The notes under the pieces were generated by a model. It was not told where the DNA came from. It saw nothing but the letters and a program-made list of their open reading frames with translations, and did not search any database. This document shows, piece by piece, positions 7,619-17,741 of a DNA stretch of 63,935 nucleotides; within the stretch, counting starts at the first letter, position 1, and each line of letters opens with the position of its first letter. Both the position numbers and the translations under genes were made by a program. This DNA comes from Cyanobacteria bacterium CYA (lineage in GTDB: Bacteria; Planctomycetota; Phycisphaerae; Phycisphaerales; UBA1924). Location: assembly GCA_008363215.1 (NCBI GenBank), contig RHKP01000012.1:1-63935 (forward strand). Reading direction: 5' to 3'.

Positions 7619-9742
7619 TCAGTTGATCTTGACCAGCGAGCCCTGCACGGTGAGGATCGCAGCGCTCTTGACCGCCGTGGGCCCGGTGCCCTCGAACGTC
7701 GCCATACCATCGGCCTTGACGTCGACCTGGGCGCCTTTGACTTTGACGGCGGCGGTCCCTTCGGCCTTGAACTCGGTCGTAGCCTTCAGTTCAATGTTCT
7801 TGGTGGCTTCGGCCTTGATGTCGCCCTTGGTCGCCAGCCCCACGCCAGTCGTCTCGAGCGCGATGCTCGTCTTGCCGACCTTGATGGTGATGTTCTCCAC
7901 CGCTTCCAGGCAGATGTTCTTGGCCTTGATGTACAGATTGTCGGTGATCTCGGTCGACTGGTTGGCTTCAAAGACCTCGGCCACGTCACCGGTGACCTTC
8001 TGCGAGTACGAACCGGTGACGGCCTCGGCGTGTTTGCCGTCGACGGTGATACTGACGTCGCGCTTGATGTGCTCGAAGCGGTCGTTGTCAACGACCAGAT
8101 GCCGGTCGTGCTTGACGTGCTCATACTTGTCATTCTCGACGACCAGATGCCGATTGTTCACGACAGTCTCGAAGCGGTCGTTGAGCACGCGGACATCCAT
8201 GTTCTTCTGAGCGTGGATGAAGACCTGCTCCTCGTTCTTCTTGTCCTCGAAGCGGATCTCGTTGAATCCGGCGCCGCCTTTGGATGAGTTGCTCTTGATG
8301 GTGCTGACAGTGCCCATCTCCGTGGGCTTGTAAGGAGGCATGTTCTGCCCGTTGTAGACGCGCCCGGTGATGATGGGGCGGTCGGGGTCGCCCTCGAGAA
8401 ACTCGACGATGACCTCCTGCCCGATGCGCGGCATGAACATCGCACCCCAGCGCTTGCCCGCCCAGTTCTGGCTCACTCGACACCAGCACGAACTCTTCTC
8501 ATCGCCGGCCGAGTAGCGGTCCCAGTGAAACTGCACCTTGACGCGGCCGTACTCGTCGGTCCAGATCTCCTCGCCCTCCTTTCCGGCGACAATGGCGGTC
8601 TGCGGGCCCTGGATGAGCGGCTTGGGCGTGGTGCGGGCAGGGCGGAAGTGCTCGGTGGCCGCAATGACGGTGAAGGCAATGGAATACAGGTCTTCGCCGC
8701 CCGCCTCCCCGCCTGAGCCGAACAGATCCTGCGAGGCCTGCAGGCTCGTGCCGGTCACGACGTACTCTCGCGCCTGATCGGGGCGCAAGCCCTTGGCGGG
8801 CAGTGTGAGTTTGAATCGCCCCCCGACGACGATGCCGAGGTGGTCGCCCTGACCGCTGATCTGCTCGTAGCGGGCCTGGAGTTCCTGAAGTCGGATGGTC
8901 GAGAAATGCTGGGCTTCGGCGCTGGTGACGTACTCCCCGGGGTAGTCGAACATTTCCTCCCACGGTCCGGTGGCATGGTCTCGCTGCTGCTGGGAGTTGC
9001 TCACCACCGGGGCATTGGGCTTCTCGAAGTCAAAGTCGGACAACTCATACTTGAGTGACTGAATCTGCTTCTGGACGGTCCAGCCGCGGATGTGCTGCTC
9101 GTTTCGCTTGCCGGCGTCGGGCGGGTAGAAGGGAATCTCCAGCCCGCCGGCCAGGGCCGCGTGAGCGTCCGGCGCGTCGCACAGCACCAGTTCGTGCTTT
9201 CCGTTCTCGTGTGCGAAGTAGTAGTAGATGCCCTCCTGCTCCATGAGGCGCGAGACGAAGTTGAAGGTTGTCTCGCGGTACTGCACGCAGAAGTCGCGCG
9301 TCTCGTAGGTGTCGGCGAGTTGGTCCTTGATATCGGTGAAGCCCGGCTGCCTGCACACCTCCTTGACGATGTCCGGGAACGTCATCTCCTGGAAGATGCG
9401 GCAATCGGAGTGGCGTGTGAGGAACCACAGCCACGGAACCAGCGTGGCGCGATACACGGCCAGTCCGCCGCGATACTCGTGCTGTGAGATGCGGTTGATG
9501 TACCCGTTGATGTAACGGACGTCGGGGGCAGATTCGCCCAGGCCGATGCGGACCGTGACATTCTGCCCGAGCAGGTCTTCCAGGACGATGGTGTCATCTT
9601 CGCTGAGCAGTTCCAACTCGTACTGGAAAAGCCGCCCGAGTTCCTCCTGCCCGCGGATGGACTGGATGGCGACCTTCTCGGGCCCAAGGGGCGTGTTAAT
9701 GGCGATGGTCCGGTTCGCTTGTGTCCGCAGGCCAGCCGGCAT
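7619..9742 (-). CDS. tssI/vgrG: T6SS spike protein VgrG (TssI)
   Basis: A 707-aa spike trimer subunit. The gp27-like base spans about residues 1-370 (starting near TPLGPEKVAIQSIRGQEELG), followed by a gp5 OB-fold segment (WTDEYGRVKVQFHWDR, CWCRVSQNWAGKRWGAMFMP, IGQEVIVEFLEGDPDRPII). A C-terminal needle of short beta repeats rich in Lys, Ala and Thr ends in QGSLVKIN. It has no enzymatic extension, so cargo must bind non-covalently. GGGAG lies 9 bases before the ATG. It lies between the CHAP-like gene and the three small cargo genes. I found no PAAR protein to cap the spike in the window. Confidence 0.97.
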   Translation of the reverse strand: MPAGLRTQANRTIAINTPLGPEKVAIQSIRGQEELGRLFQYELELLSEDDTIVLEDLLGQNVTVRIGLGESAPDVRYINGYINRISQHEYRGGLAVYRATLVPWLWFLTRHSDCRIFQEMTFPDIVKEVCRQPGFTDIKDQLADTYETRDFCVQYRETTFNFVSRLMEQEGIYYYFAHENGKHELVLCDAPDAHAALAGGLEIPFYPPDAGKRNEQHIRGWTVQKQIQSLKYELSDFDFEKPNAPVVSNSQQQRDHATGPWEEMFDYPGEYVTSAEAQHFSTIRLQELQARYEQISGQGDHLGIVVGGRFKLTLPAKGLRPDQAREYVVTGTSLQASQDLFGSGGEAGGEDLYSIAFTVIAATEHFRPARTTPKPLIQGPQTAIVAGKEGEEIWTDEYGRVKVQFHWDRYSAGDEKSSCWCRVSQNWAGKRWGAMFMPRIGQEVIVEFLEGDPDRPIITGRVYNGQNMPPYKPTEMGTVSTIKSNSSKGGAGFNEIRFEDKKNEEQVFIHAQKNMDVRVLNDRFETVVNNRHLVVENDKYEHVKHDRHLVVDNDRFEHIKRDVSITVDGKHAEAVTGSYSQKVTGDVAEVFEANQSTEITDNLYIKAKNICLEAVENITIKVGKTSIALETTGVGLATKGDIKAEATKNIELKATTEFKAEGTAAVKVKGAQVDVKADGMATFEGTGPTAVKSAAILTVQGSLVKIN

Positions 9743-9754
9743 GATCGATTCTCC

Positions 9755-10576
9755 CTAGAGCCAGGCGATGCGGGGCCGCATGAAGCCCCAGAGCCGGGCG
9801 CTGCGCATGCGGTCGGTGCGAAGGTACACGCCGTTGCCTTCGCGTCCGCCGCCCTCGTTGGTATTGCCTTCAATCGTCACGAGAGTCTGTGTCGTCGCGT
9901 TGTAACTGACGACGATGCCCGTGTGCCCGCGGCGAAACTGCGCAGGCTTGCCGGGGTCCAGCGAACTGACCGGACCCTGGTGCACCATCGAGAACACGTC
10001 GCCGGCGAACGGAGTGATGGCGCCCGACAGCACGCTTGCCTTGCTGAAAGTCAGGTTGCCGGCGGTGCGCCCGAGAAAGACCATCATCACCGCGCTGAGC
10101 GTGCGCGGGCAGGTCGTGTCGGCGCAAAGAAAGTTGGCGGCCTCGACGTGGCAATGCGAAACAAACGCCGCGCACCATGACATGCCCGCCGCACCGCCGG
10201 CGCCCTCGAGCATCGCTTCGACCTCTTCACCCCGGTTGTCGCCCCCGGTCTCCCGCACGTTGAGATACTGCTCGGCGACTTGCCGCACGGCAAAACCGTA
10301 CACGGCCTGGTCGAGCGACAGTTGCAGATTTGACTCGATCGTGCATGCGGTGGCGGTGCGTGCCAGTTGCCCGGCCGCACGCACCGCGCTCCACTCCATG
10401 CACACCGGACTTTGCAGCGATACCGACGAGTAGATGGTGCGGGCGGCGGCGTGGGCGCCAACGGCCAGGGTGGTCGGGCCCGGCAGCCCCGACAGCGTCA
10501 GGGCGTGGGTTCCCCCGTCCATGCCAGAGCCCGACTGGCACTGGCAGATGACCCCGGGTGTACGTCGCAGCGACAT
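9755..10576 (-). CDS. CHAP/NlpC-P60-like candidate amidase effector
   Basis: A 273-aa protein with a papain-like hydrolase pattern: GMSWCAAFVSHC with the probable nucleophile Cys135, then RRGHTGIVVSYN with His218, and IEGNTN (236-241), which can supply the third residue. This is the order seen in CHAP and NlpC/P60 peptidoglycan amidases and endopeptidases. The N-terminal ~110 residues are unrecognised; I looked for a PAAR or DUF4280-like tip there and did not find one. There is no signal peptide. The ATG at 10576 is preferred because GAGG lies 7 bases upstream. It sits 12 bases before vgrG and 65 bases after clpV. A T6SS wall-degrading effector is the likely role. No separate immunity gene is obvious. 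Confidence 0.82.
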   Translation of the reverse strand: MSLRRTPGVICQCQSGSGMDGGTHALTLSGLPGPTTLAVGAHAAARTIYSSVSLQSPVCMEWSAVRAAGQLARTATACTIESNLQLSLDQAVYGFAVRQVAEQYLNVRETGGDNRGEEVEAMLEGAGGAAGMSWCAAFVSHCHVEAANFLCADTTCPRTLSAVMMVFLGRTAGNLTFSKASVLSGAITPFAGDVFSMVHQGPVSSLDPGKPAQFRRGHTGIVVSYNATTQTLVTIEGNTNEGGGREGNGVYLRTDRMRSARLWGFMRPRIAWL

Positions 10577-10641
10577 CGCAGGCCTCGCCCTTTCCAGAAC
10601 CCTTTCGGGCCCAGTTCTCAAGCGACAACCCCGCCCGCTTC

Positions 10642-13380
10642 TCACTCAAAGGCGTAGCGGAACTGGTTGTCTTCCACGCTCACCTGCACCCGCTCGATGC
10701 TCCGACCCTCCATCATCCGGTTCAGGAACGCCGTTGAGATCTCCGGCAGCATCGTCTGGGTCAGGATCGCGTCGATCATTCGGCCGCCGAACTCGATCTC
10801 AGTGCACCGGCTGACGATCAGGTCGAGGACGTCGTCGCCGTACTCGAACCTGGCCCCGTGGTTCTGGCCGACGCGCGTCTGAATGCGGCCCAACTGCAAG
10901 CGGGCAATTTCCCTGAGCATCTTGTGATCGAGCGGGAAGTAGGGGATGACCGTGATGCGCCCCAGCAGGGCGGCGGGGAAGACCTTGAGCATCGGCTCGC
11001 GCAGCGACTTCTGGAGCCCCTCGACCGAAGGCATCAGATCAGGATCCTTGCACATGTTCATAATAAGTTCGGTACCGACATTTGTTGTCAGGAGGATGAC
11101 TGTGTTCTTGAAGTCAATGTGCCGGCCTTCGCCGTCCTCCATGCCTCCCTTGTCGAAGACCTGGAAGAAGATCTCGTGAACGTCGGGGTGTGCCTTTTCC
11201 ACCTCATCGAGGAGGACGACCGAGTAGGGCCTGCGACGGACAGCCTCGGTGAGCACGCCGCCCTCCCCGTAGCCGACGTACCCGGGAGGGGCGCCCTTGA
11301 GCGTCGAGACGGTGTGGGCCTCCTGGAATTCGGACATGTTGATGGTGATGACGTTCTGCTCCCCGCCATACAGAGCCTCGGCCAGAGCCAGGGCGCTCTC
11401 CGTCTTGCCCACGCCCGAAGGACCGGCGAGCATGAACACACCGATGGGCTTGTTGGGGTTGTCGAGGCTGGCGCGGTTGGTCTGGATGCGCTTGGCGATC
11501 GCCTCGAGCCCGTGACGCTGCCCGATGACGCGCTTGTTCAGCGTGTCGGCTAACTGCAGAATCGCCTGGATCTCATTCTTGACCATGCGCCCCACCGGGA
11601 TGCCCGTCCAGTCGGCGACGACCGCGGCGATCGCGCTGGCGTCGCAGTCGGGAATGATGAGCGGGCTGTCGCCCTGAAGGTCGGCCAGTTCGCGCTTGAC
11701 CCGATCGAGTTCAGACTTGAGCGCCACGCGCTCGGCTTCGCTCAGCGTCGACTTGCCGGCGGCGGCGACGCGGGCGCCCGCGTCGGCCTCGGCCTGGGAA
11801 CCGGTGCCCTCCACCGGCTCGGATCCGCTGGGACCCCGCAGCCTGGCTCGAATCTCCAGAACACGATCGACCAGTTCCTTTTCCTTGTGCCAGTTGGACT
11901 CGAGCGTTGCCAGGCGCTCCCGCTCGGACTTGATCTGCTCGGCGACCTCCTTGACACGCTTTTCGTGGTGAAAGCCGACGGTCTGCTCCCGTTCGAGTAT
12001 CTGCGACTCGGTCTCGAGCGCCTGGATGCGTTTGCGCGTGTCGTCGACCTCGGCCGGCACGGCGTGCTGCCCGATCGCCACGCGGGCCGACGCTGTGTCC
12101 AGCAGACTCACCGCCTTGTCGGGCAACTGGCGCGCGGGGATGTAGCGATGGCTGAGGCGCACGGCCGACTCGATGGCTTCATCGAGGATCTGCACCTTGT
12201 GGTGCTTCTCGAAGATGCCGGCGACCTTGCGCATCATCAGGATGGCCCGGTCCTCGCCCGGCTCGTCGACCAGCACGGTCTGAAAACGCCGGGACAGCGC
12301 CGGGTCCTTCTCGATGTGCTTCTTGTACTCGGCCCACGTCGTCGCGGCCACTGTGCGCAGCAGCCCGCGCGCCAACGCCGGTTTGAGCAACTGGGCCGCG
12401 TCGCCCGTGCCGGCCTGCCCACCCGCGCCGATCAGACGGTGCACCTCGTCAATGAACAGGATGGTCGGCTTGGTCGAGGCCTGCACCTCTTCGATCACCT
12501 GCTTGAGACGCTGCTCGAACTCCCCCTTCATGCTCGCACCGGCCTGAAGCGCCGAGACGTCCAGTTCGAGCAGCCGCACGCCCTGCAACGGCGGGGGCAC
12601 GTCGCCCTCCACGATCTTGTGCGCAAATCCCTCGGCCACGGCGGTCTTGCCGACGCCGGCCTCACCGACAAGCACAGGGTTGTTCTGACGCCGGCGCATG
12701 AGGATGTCAATGACCTGTCGGGTCTCCTCGTCGCGCCCGACGATGGGGTCGATCTTGCCGGTGCGGGCTTCTTCGGTCATGTCGCGGCAGAATCGCTTGA
12801 GGGCCTCTTCCTTGCCCATTTCGGCCGGCGCCATCGCCCCTGAGGCTTCACCGGGAACCGCACCCCCGCCGACGCCCCCGCGTTCGCGGGCGGCAAGTTT
12901 GGACTCGGGTGAATCGCCCAGGATCTTCTCGTAGGCCTCGCACAGTTCGTCCACGCGGATCTTGGAGAACTCCTCGCTGATTCCCATGAGGATGCGGGAG
13001 AGGCTCTTGGTCTTGAGCATGCCGATGATCAGATGCCCCGATCGGATCGACCGCTCGTTGAACATCAGGCTCCCGTAGACCCAGGCGCGCTCCACGGCTT
13101 CTTCAAGGTCGCTGGAGAATCCCGCGATGGACACGGCGCCGCGCTGGATGGAATCGAGCGCGGCGGTCAGATCCGTTGCGAGCCTGGACGGGTTGAGTTG
13201 GAAGTGCCGGATGATCTTGTGCAGGTCCGAGTCCTGCAGTTGCAGAACCTGATGGATGAAGTGCACAACATCGACACGGGGATTGCCGCGCATCTTGCAG
13301 AACACGGTGGCGCTCTCGGCGCTCTTGTAGCACAAACTGTTCATCTTCCCGAACAGCGACTTGAGACTGATCTCGGCCAT
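10642..13380 (-). CDS. tssH/clpV: T6SS sheath-recycling ATPase ClpV (TssH)
   Basis: A 912-aa Clp/Hsp100 ATPase that disassembles contracted TssB-TssC sheaths in the cytoplasm. An N-terminal Clp-N-like region (1-150) is followed by two AAA+ modules. Walker A motifs are GEAGVGKT (239-246) and GPSGVGKT (653-660); Walker B are LFIDEV (308-313) and [11 protein letters not shown] coiled middle domain with an Ala/Gly-rich insert (about 515-545) lies between them. ATG at 13380 is chosen over an extended upstream frame because the N-terminus [14 protein letters not shown] matches ClpV proteins. It is 53 bases downstream of tssG. Confidence 0.97.
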   Translation of the reverse strand: MAEISLKSLFGKMNSLCYKSAESATVFCKMRGNPRVDVVHFIHQVLQLQDSDLHKIIRHFQLNPSRLATDLTAALDSIQRGAVSIAGFSSDLEEAVERAWVYGSLMFNERSIRSGHLIIGMLKTKSLSRILMGISEEFSKIRVDELCEAYEKILGDSPESKLAARERGGVGGGAVPGEASGAMAPAEMGKEEALKRFCRDMTEEARTGKIDPIVGRDEETRQVIDILMRRRQNNPVLVGEAGVGKTAVAEGFAHKIVEGDVPPPLQGVRLLELDVSALQAGASMKGEFEQRLKQVIEEVQASTKPTILFIDEVHRLIGAGGQAGTGDAAQLLKPALARGLLRTVAATTWAEYKKHIEKDPALSRRFQTVLVDEPGEDRAILMMRKVAGIFEKHHKVQILDEAIESAVRLSHRYIPARQLPDKAVSLLDTASARVAIGQHAVPAEVDDTRKRIQALETESQILEREQTVGFHHEKRVKEVAEQIKSERERLATLESNWHKEKELVDRVLEIRARLRGPSGSEPVEGTGSQAEADAGARVAAAGKSTLSEAERVALKSELDRVKRELADLQGDSPLIIPDCDASAIAAVVADWTGIPVGRMVKNEIQAILQLADTLNKRVIGQRHGLEAIAKRIQTNRASLDNPNKPIGVFMLAGPSGVGKTESALALAEALYGGEQNVITINMSEFQEAHTVSTLKGAPPGYVGYGEGGVLTEAVRRRPYSVVLLDEVEKAHPDVHEIFFQVFDKGGMEDGEGRHIDFKNTVILLTTNVGTELIMNMCKDPDLMPSVEGLQKSLREPMLKVFPAALLGRITVIPYFPLDHKMLREIARLQLGRIQTRVGQNHGARFEYGDDVLDLIVSRCTEIEFGGRMIDAILTQTMLPEISTAFLNRMMEGRSIERVQVSVEDNQFRYAFE

Positions 13381-13432
13381 GACGATGCCTCCCGCTTGCC
13401 CATCACCGAATGCCAACTCTCCGGCGTTGGAA

Positions 13433-14461
13433 TCATTCCGGCGGCATGAGCACCAGGTCGTCCGGATCACGCTCCAGAGGCTTGGTGCACAGCCAGGTCG
13501 TCCAGCCCAGTCGTCCCGCCCGCCCGAGGCGCGTCTGCGGCACCTCGCGACGATCGAGCACCAACTGGGCATCCCAACGATACTCCAGACTCACGTAATT
13601 GCGGACCCAGTCCACCAGACGCCCGAAACTGCGCCCGGTCGGCAGGAACCGCTCGTAGGCCCGCAATCCCACCGGGCCGATGCGGACGCGGAACTTCTGC
13701 TGCACTTCCCAGATCGACGAGCCCACCACGCACGTCGAGCCCAGCGTGCCGGTATGACGCGACTGACCGATTCGGCAGCGGCTGTCCTCGGGCAGGTCCA
13801 TCCAGTGACCGACAAACTCGATCACGGCGGCGGGCACCTTGAAGTAGTCCGCGATGACGGCTTCGAGCCCTTCGGCGTTCTTGGCCTGACAGGCCAGTCG
13901 CCCGACGTAGTGCAGTTTGGCCAGATCGCTCACCCGGTCACGCCCGCGCAATGCGGGCGAGCCCAGCCCGGCCATCGAGCCCACGTAGGATCCGACCCGA
14001 TCGCTCAGCGGATCGTGCATGGCCCGATCGAAACTGGCCGTGGGCTGGTTGACCGCCCAGGCGCGGTAGAACAACGAGATCATCCGGTGGTGGAAGATAT
14101 CGAGGAATCGCGCCAGCGTGCGATCGTGAAAGTTGTGCTCGCGCTCGTGGATGTACTCAGTCAGATGCAGCGGCATGGGCCCGTTGGGCCCGAGCAGCCC
14201 GAAGAAATTGACGGCAAACCGCGGGGCCGAGCCCTCGACCGGCTTGTCAACGCCGGCGATGGTCGACGGAGCGAACGCAAGGCTGACCTTCTGCGCAAAA
14301 CGCACCGGATCCATCTTCAGGCGTGTGGAGACGCCGACCGGTTCCCCGCCGGACCGCGCACAGTCAAGCCGCCGCACCGCCTGAAAGAAGTCGAAGGCGT
14401 ACGGCTTCTCCGTCAATCGGAGAATCAGAGCGTATGTCTCCGACCGATGCGTGTCGGCCAT
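13433..14461 (-). CDS. tssG: T6SS baseplate protein TssG
   Basis: A 342-aa wedge component of the baseplate, forming a complex with TssF, TssE and TssK. It is recognised by the N-terminal YAFDFFQAVRRLD, the central NFFGLLGPNGPMPLHLTEYI (highly conserved in TssG/ImpH), and RFLDIFHHRMISLFYRAW. The length is typical. The ATG at 14461 has GGGGAG upstream and lies 37 bases inside the 3' end of tssF, so the two are translationally coupled. Confidence 0.96.
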   Translation of the reverse strand: MADTHRSETYALILRLTEKPYAFDFFQAVRRLDCARSGGEPVGVSTRLKMDPVRFAQKVSLAFAPSTIAGVDKPVEGSAPRFAVNFFGLLGPNGPMPLHLTEYIHEREHNFHDRTLARFLDIFHHRMISLFYRAWAVNQPTASFDRAMHDPLSDRVGSYVGSMAGLGSPALRGRDRVSDLAKLHYVGRLACQAKNAEGLEAVIADYFKVPAAVIEFVGHWMDLPEDSRCRIGQSRHTGTLGSTCVVGSSIWEVQQKFRVRIGPVGLRAYERFLPTGRSFGRLVDWVRNYVSLEYRWDAQLVLDRREVPQTRLGRAGRLGWTTWLCTKPLERDPDDLVLMPPE

Positions 14462-16299
14462 CGCATGATCTCCCCACGCTCCGTGGTGTTGATGCAGGTC
14501 TCAACGAACGAGTTGAGCGAGACGTACTTGGCGAAGAAACGTTCCAGCACCGCGCCGAGCAGGAACGGGCCCGAGCCCTGGAAGGACGCATCCTCCAGTG
14601 TGACGGCCACCTCGAGCCCGCGGGCGAAGGCGATCGGCCCCGGCACCGGCACGCGGCGTGTCACCGCTCGGGCCCCCACCTTGCGAACGCCGTCGATCTG
14701 CTTGCGCGTCGCCGAGTTGGACAAGTCGCCGTACAGAGCGAGCAGTTCACGTAACGCCGCCGCACCGCGAGATTCGTCTTCATCGGCCAGCGACAGGTAG
14801 TTGAGCGAAAGGTGGCTGATCAGTCGCCAGGCGGTCTCTCCCTCGGCGAAAGAAGCCTGCGGGGGAGTCGGGCCGGCGACGCACCGAACCGACTCAACCG
14901 CTGCGCCCGCCTCGGTCGTGAAGTCAGTCCGACCCGCGCCGACCGGCATGCGCAACGGCAGGTCGCGATTGGTGCAGCGCGTGGTGGCGCCGATCTGCCG
15001 CAGGTCTGACTTGTAAGGCGCATTGTGCGCATCCACCAGCGACAGGTAGACTTCGCTGCCCGTGTACCGCGAACGACGACCCAGCCGGCGCTCCTTGGCC
15101 GACAGCACACGCGGCACGCGGTTGGTCGCGTAGTACGCCCCCGCCGCCTGCGAGCCTTCGTCATAGTCGGTGGCGGCGTAGAACGGGCGGAAGCGCGTCT
15201 CCTCGTCGGCCGTGGTGCCAAAGCCCGTCACGTCGAGCACGTCGTACACCTCGTAGTCGAGCGGACGCGTGCGGTCGGGCACCAGATGAAACTCGGGAAA
15301 CTTGTCAGAGATGTGAATGCGGTCCGCCCGCTTCTCGAAGAGGTTGACGGCCGGTGTGCAGTGCAGCAGCAGATTCTCCGCATCCAGACCGTTCTCCAGT
15401 TCCACGTCCGGCTGCCTGAGCAGGATGACCAGTTCGATCTGGGTCTGCTCGGCCTGCTGCAGCGCCTCGCGCAGACCGGCGATCTCGAAGCCGAGGAAAC
15501 GCTCAGGGAAGGTGAAGTACTCGTGCAGATGCCGATAGCCCTCGAAACTGCGCGGACCCGGCGGGAGCAGGGCTTCATCGGGCTCGAAACCCAGTTGCCG
15601 GACGCGCGACTGCGGAAGGTGATGGTGCCACTTGGCCGGCTTGGTGGTCGGACGCACGACCACGCCCATGCCGTGCGCGAAGACCTGCTCGTACACACGC
15701 ACCGCCACATCGCCCACCCCGCGGATGAAAATCGGCAGGCGGTCCAGCGTCATCTCGGCCAGCGAGAGACCAGCCGTGGCGCGAAGTCGGAACCGGATGG
15801 CCGCCCGCACGCCGGCGATGCCGGGCAGCCCCAGACTGGCCAGGTCGCGGTCGTGATACTGAGCCTCGAAGAGTTCGAGCGGGAAGAGTCGGACCGCGTG
15901 GGCGGTGCGATACTCGCAGGCGGTCTGATCTTCTTTGCCGATGTTGCTGCGCAGGACCGTGCCCCGCGGCACGTCGAAGCCGCTGGCCAGCCCGCTGTCC
16001 TCCAGGTCGGGCCTGAACTGGGCGACCAGCATCGAGGGAGTCGGGCACAGGTAGTGCGGGTAGACGCTCTCGAGCATGTGCTGCGTAAAGCGGGGGAACT
16101 CGGCATCGAGTTTGAGTTGCACGCGCGCCGTCAGGAATGCAAAGCCCTCGAGCAACCGCTCCACGTAGGGGTCGGCACACGACATGTCATCCAGACTGAG
16201 GCGCGCGGCGATCTTGGGAAACTCGCGGGCAAACTCCCCGGCCGACTCGCGCACATGGCGCAACTCGCGCTCGTAGTAGCGTTTCAGCCGTTCATCCAC
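14425..16299 (-). CDS. tssF: T6SS baseplate protein TssF
   Basis: A 624-aa baseplate wedge protein (TssF/ImpG/VasA family). The N-terminus reads YYERELRHVRESAGEFA, followed by FPKIAARLSL, DPYVERLLEGFAFL and FPRFTQHMLESVYPHYL, all typical of TssF. The GTG start at 16299 is preferred because GGGAGAGA precedes it and the conserved N-terminus begins here; the longer upstream frame overlaps tssE. It overlaps tssE by 8 bases and tssG by 37, so tssE-tssF-tssG form a tightly coupled block. Confidence 0.96.
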   Translation of the reverse strand: MDERLKRYYERELRHVRESAGEFAREFPKIAARLSLDDMSCADPYVERLLEGFAFLTARVQLKLDAEFPRFTQHMLESVYPHYLCPTPSMLVAQFRPDLEDSGLASGFDVPRGTVLRSNIGKEDQTACEYRTAHAVRLFPLELFEAQYHDRDLASLGLPGIAGVRAAIRFRLRATAGLSLAEMTLDRLPIFIRGVGDVAVRVYEQVFAHGMGVVVRPTTKPAKWHHHLPQSRVRQLGFEPDEALLPPGPRSFEGYRHLHEYFTFPERFLGFEIAGLREALQQAEQTQIELVILLRQPDVELENGLDAENLLLHCTPAVNLFEKRADRIHISDKFPEFHLVPDRTRPLDYEVYDVLDVTGFGTTADEETRFRPFYAATDYDEGSQAAGAYYATNRVPRVLSAKERRLGRRSRYTGSEVYLSLVDAHNAPYKSDLRQIGATTRCTNRDLPLRMPVGAGRTDFTTEAGAAVESVRCVAGPTPPQASFAEGETAWRLISHLSLNYLSLADEDESRGAAALRELLALYGDLSNSATRKQIDGVRKVGARAVTRRVPVPGPIAFARGLEVAVTLEDASFQGSGPFLLGAVLERFFAKYVSLNSFVETCINTTERGEIMRWPTRIGRRHTL

Positions 16300-16798
16300 C
16301 GACTCTCTCCCGCAGCGTGCACTGACCGGTCTCCAGATCCAGTTCGGTCTTGAGATACAGCGGATCGGGCACCGGTTCGGCCCACAGATCACCCGAAATC
16401 TCGAATGCGAGCGTGTTGCGCTCGGTCTGCTCCTTGCTGACCACCGCACGCACCCGCACGGTGTTGGACAGCACCCGCGGCTCGAACCGCTCGATGGCAC
16501 GCGCCACCATGATCTCCAACTGACTCAGGTTGACGCCTGAGCCCGTCAGGCCCGCAAGATCCGCGATGCCGTAGTTGATGACCGACTTCTCCACCTCGGG
16601 GAACAGCGAGAAACCCTCCGTCGCCGACCGGGCCGGCGTGTTGAGCAGCCACGACAGATCACGCAGCACCGCCTCGCGGATCTGCCGCAGCGAGAACACG
16701 CGGCGATTGCGGCTCTCCAGCGCCTTGTCCGGCTCGTCGTCGGTCAGGCGATCAAGCAGGCAGGGCTGGAGGCGGTCGGATGGAGTCAACTCAGCCAT
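16292..16798 (-). CDS. tssE: T6SS baseplate protein TssE
   Basis: A 168-aa gp25-like baseplate protein that triggers sheath polymerisation. It contains LQPCLLDRLTDDEP near the N-terminus, a middle NYGIADLAGL segment, and the gp25 core IERFEPRVLSNTVRVRAV. The length is typical. It overlaps tagJ at its 5' end and tssF at its 3' end by 8 bases each. Confidence 0.95.
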   Translation of the reverse strand: MAELTPSDRLQPCLLDRLTDDEPDKALESRNRRVFSLRQIREAVLRDLSWLLNTPARSATEGFSLFPEVEKSVINYGIADLAGLTGSGVNLSQLEIMVARAIERFEPRVLSNTVRVRAVVSKEQTERNTLAFEISGDLWAEPVPDPLYLKTELDLETGQCTLRERVGG

Positions 16799-17642
16799 TG
16801 GTCACAGGTCCGTCCGCATGATCGATCTCGATGCGGCGTGTCTGAAGAAGAGGGTATTCACCGGCGTCCGTCGCCCACATGCGCTGCCCCGCGGGCTCAA
16901 ACGTGCCCGGCGCGACCTCGTTGAACTCCGTCTTGCGGGCAAGCGCGATCGATCCGTCGGGCGAACGCTCCGAACCCGGGTAGCGGGTGGGAATCAGCCC
17001 GACCATCTCACCCCCGTTGCCCCAGCGGAACGTGGCCGGCGCCCACACCAGGTCACGCAGGTCGCTCGGAGGCTCGAGGTAGATCGCCCGGATGTGCGTA
17101 CAGGGCACCCAGTAGTACTTGCCGTCGACGATCGCCTCGATCATGGGCCCCAGCCGCTCGTCCGCGTCGGCGAGCCACTCGAACCGGTGCGGGACGCCTT
17201 CTTCACTCTCGCTGACGGTCAGAGTCCCCCCACGCGCCGGAGCCGACTCGAAGGCCTGCGCACGCAATTCGGATGCCTGAGCGTGTCTGCCCTGACCGGA
17301 CAGTTGCACCGCCTGGAGCATCAGGCCGACCCACGGCTCCGGCTCGCCGAGCAGCAGCGGAGAGCGCCTGCCCGCGAAGACGTCCTGCCGGAAGACCTCG
17401 CACTGGATCGCCGCCCGACCCACGCGGGCCATCAGTTGCACGCCGGGGTCGAGTTCGGCGGCCACGTTGAGTTGGTTGAGGGCCTTTTCCCAATCACCCA
17501 GCACGCAGTTGAGTTGAAAGAGGAACAGTCGCTTTTTCGGATCGGACGGATCAGAGCGGATCGACTCTCGCAGGGCGGACATCGCGTCCCCAACGCGTCC
17601 GGCGCGGAGCATGTCTTCGGCTGACCTGGCGGGCGTACCCAT
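16791..17642 (-). CDS. tagJ: T6SS accessory protein TagJ (ImpE family)
   Basis: A 283-aa protein of the ImpE/TagJ family. An N-terminal TPR-like part includes DPSDPKKRLFLFQLNCVLGD and WEKALNQLNVAAELDP. A C-terminal beta-rich part includes GKYYWVPCTHIRAIYLEPP and RDLVWAPATFRWGNG. In Pseudomonas aeruginosa TagJ binds TssB and modulates ClpV recruitment. ATG at 17642 is chosen because GGAGGTG lies just upstream; a longer in-frame start would run into the hcp terminator region. Its presence between hcp and tssE places this system near the TagJ-containing T6SS group. Confidence 0.93.
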   Translation of the reverse strand: MGTPARSAEDMLRAGRVGDAMSALRESIRSDPSDPKKRLFLFQLNCVLGDWEKALNQLNVAAELDPGVQLMARVGRAAIQCEVFRQDVFAGRRSPLLLGEPEPWVGLMLQAVQLSGQGRHAQASELRAQAFESAPARGGTLTVSESEEGVPHRFEWLADADERLGPMIEAIVDGKYYWVPCTHIRAIYLEPPSDLRDLVWAPATFRWGNGGEMVGLIPTRYPGSERSPDGSIALARKTEFNEVAPGTFEPAGQRMWATDAGEYPLLQTRRIEIDHADGPVTNG

Positions 17643-17680
17643 GACACCACCTCCCCACGTTCTCCCCGCAGTCGGAAGCG

Positions 17681-17714
17681 AAAAAACCGGCAGCGGGCTC
17701 TGGCCCACTGCCGG
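17681..17714 (-). terminator. Strong terminator after hcp
   Basis: On the minus strand, CCGGCAG-T-GGGC pairs with GCCC-G-CTGCCGG (17687-17714, one G-U pair) and is followed by TTTTTT (17681-17686). It lies 28 bases after the hcp stop. It probably ends most hcp messages and lowers read-through to tagJ. Confidence 0.9.
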
Positions 17715-17741
17715 CAGTGTATCGGATCAGCAGCACGCAGA

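Noticed and set aside
9755..10090. PAAR or DUF4280-like tip in the protein before VgrG
   Set aside because: This part of the gene encodes the CHAP-like C-terminus; neither it nor the N-terminus shows the Pro-Ala-Ala-Arg pattern or the metal-binding His/Cys set.
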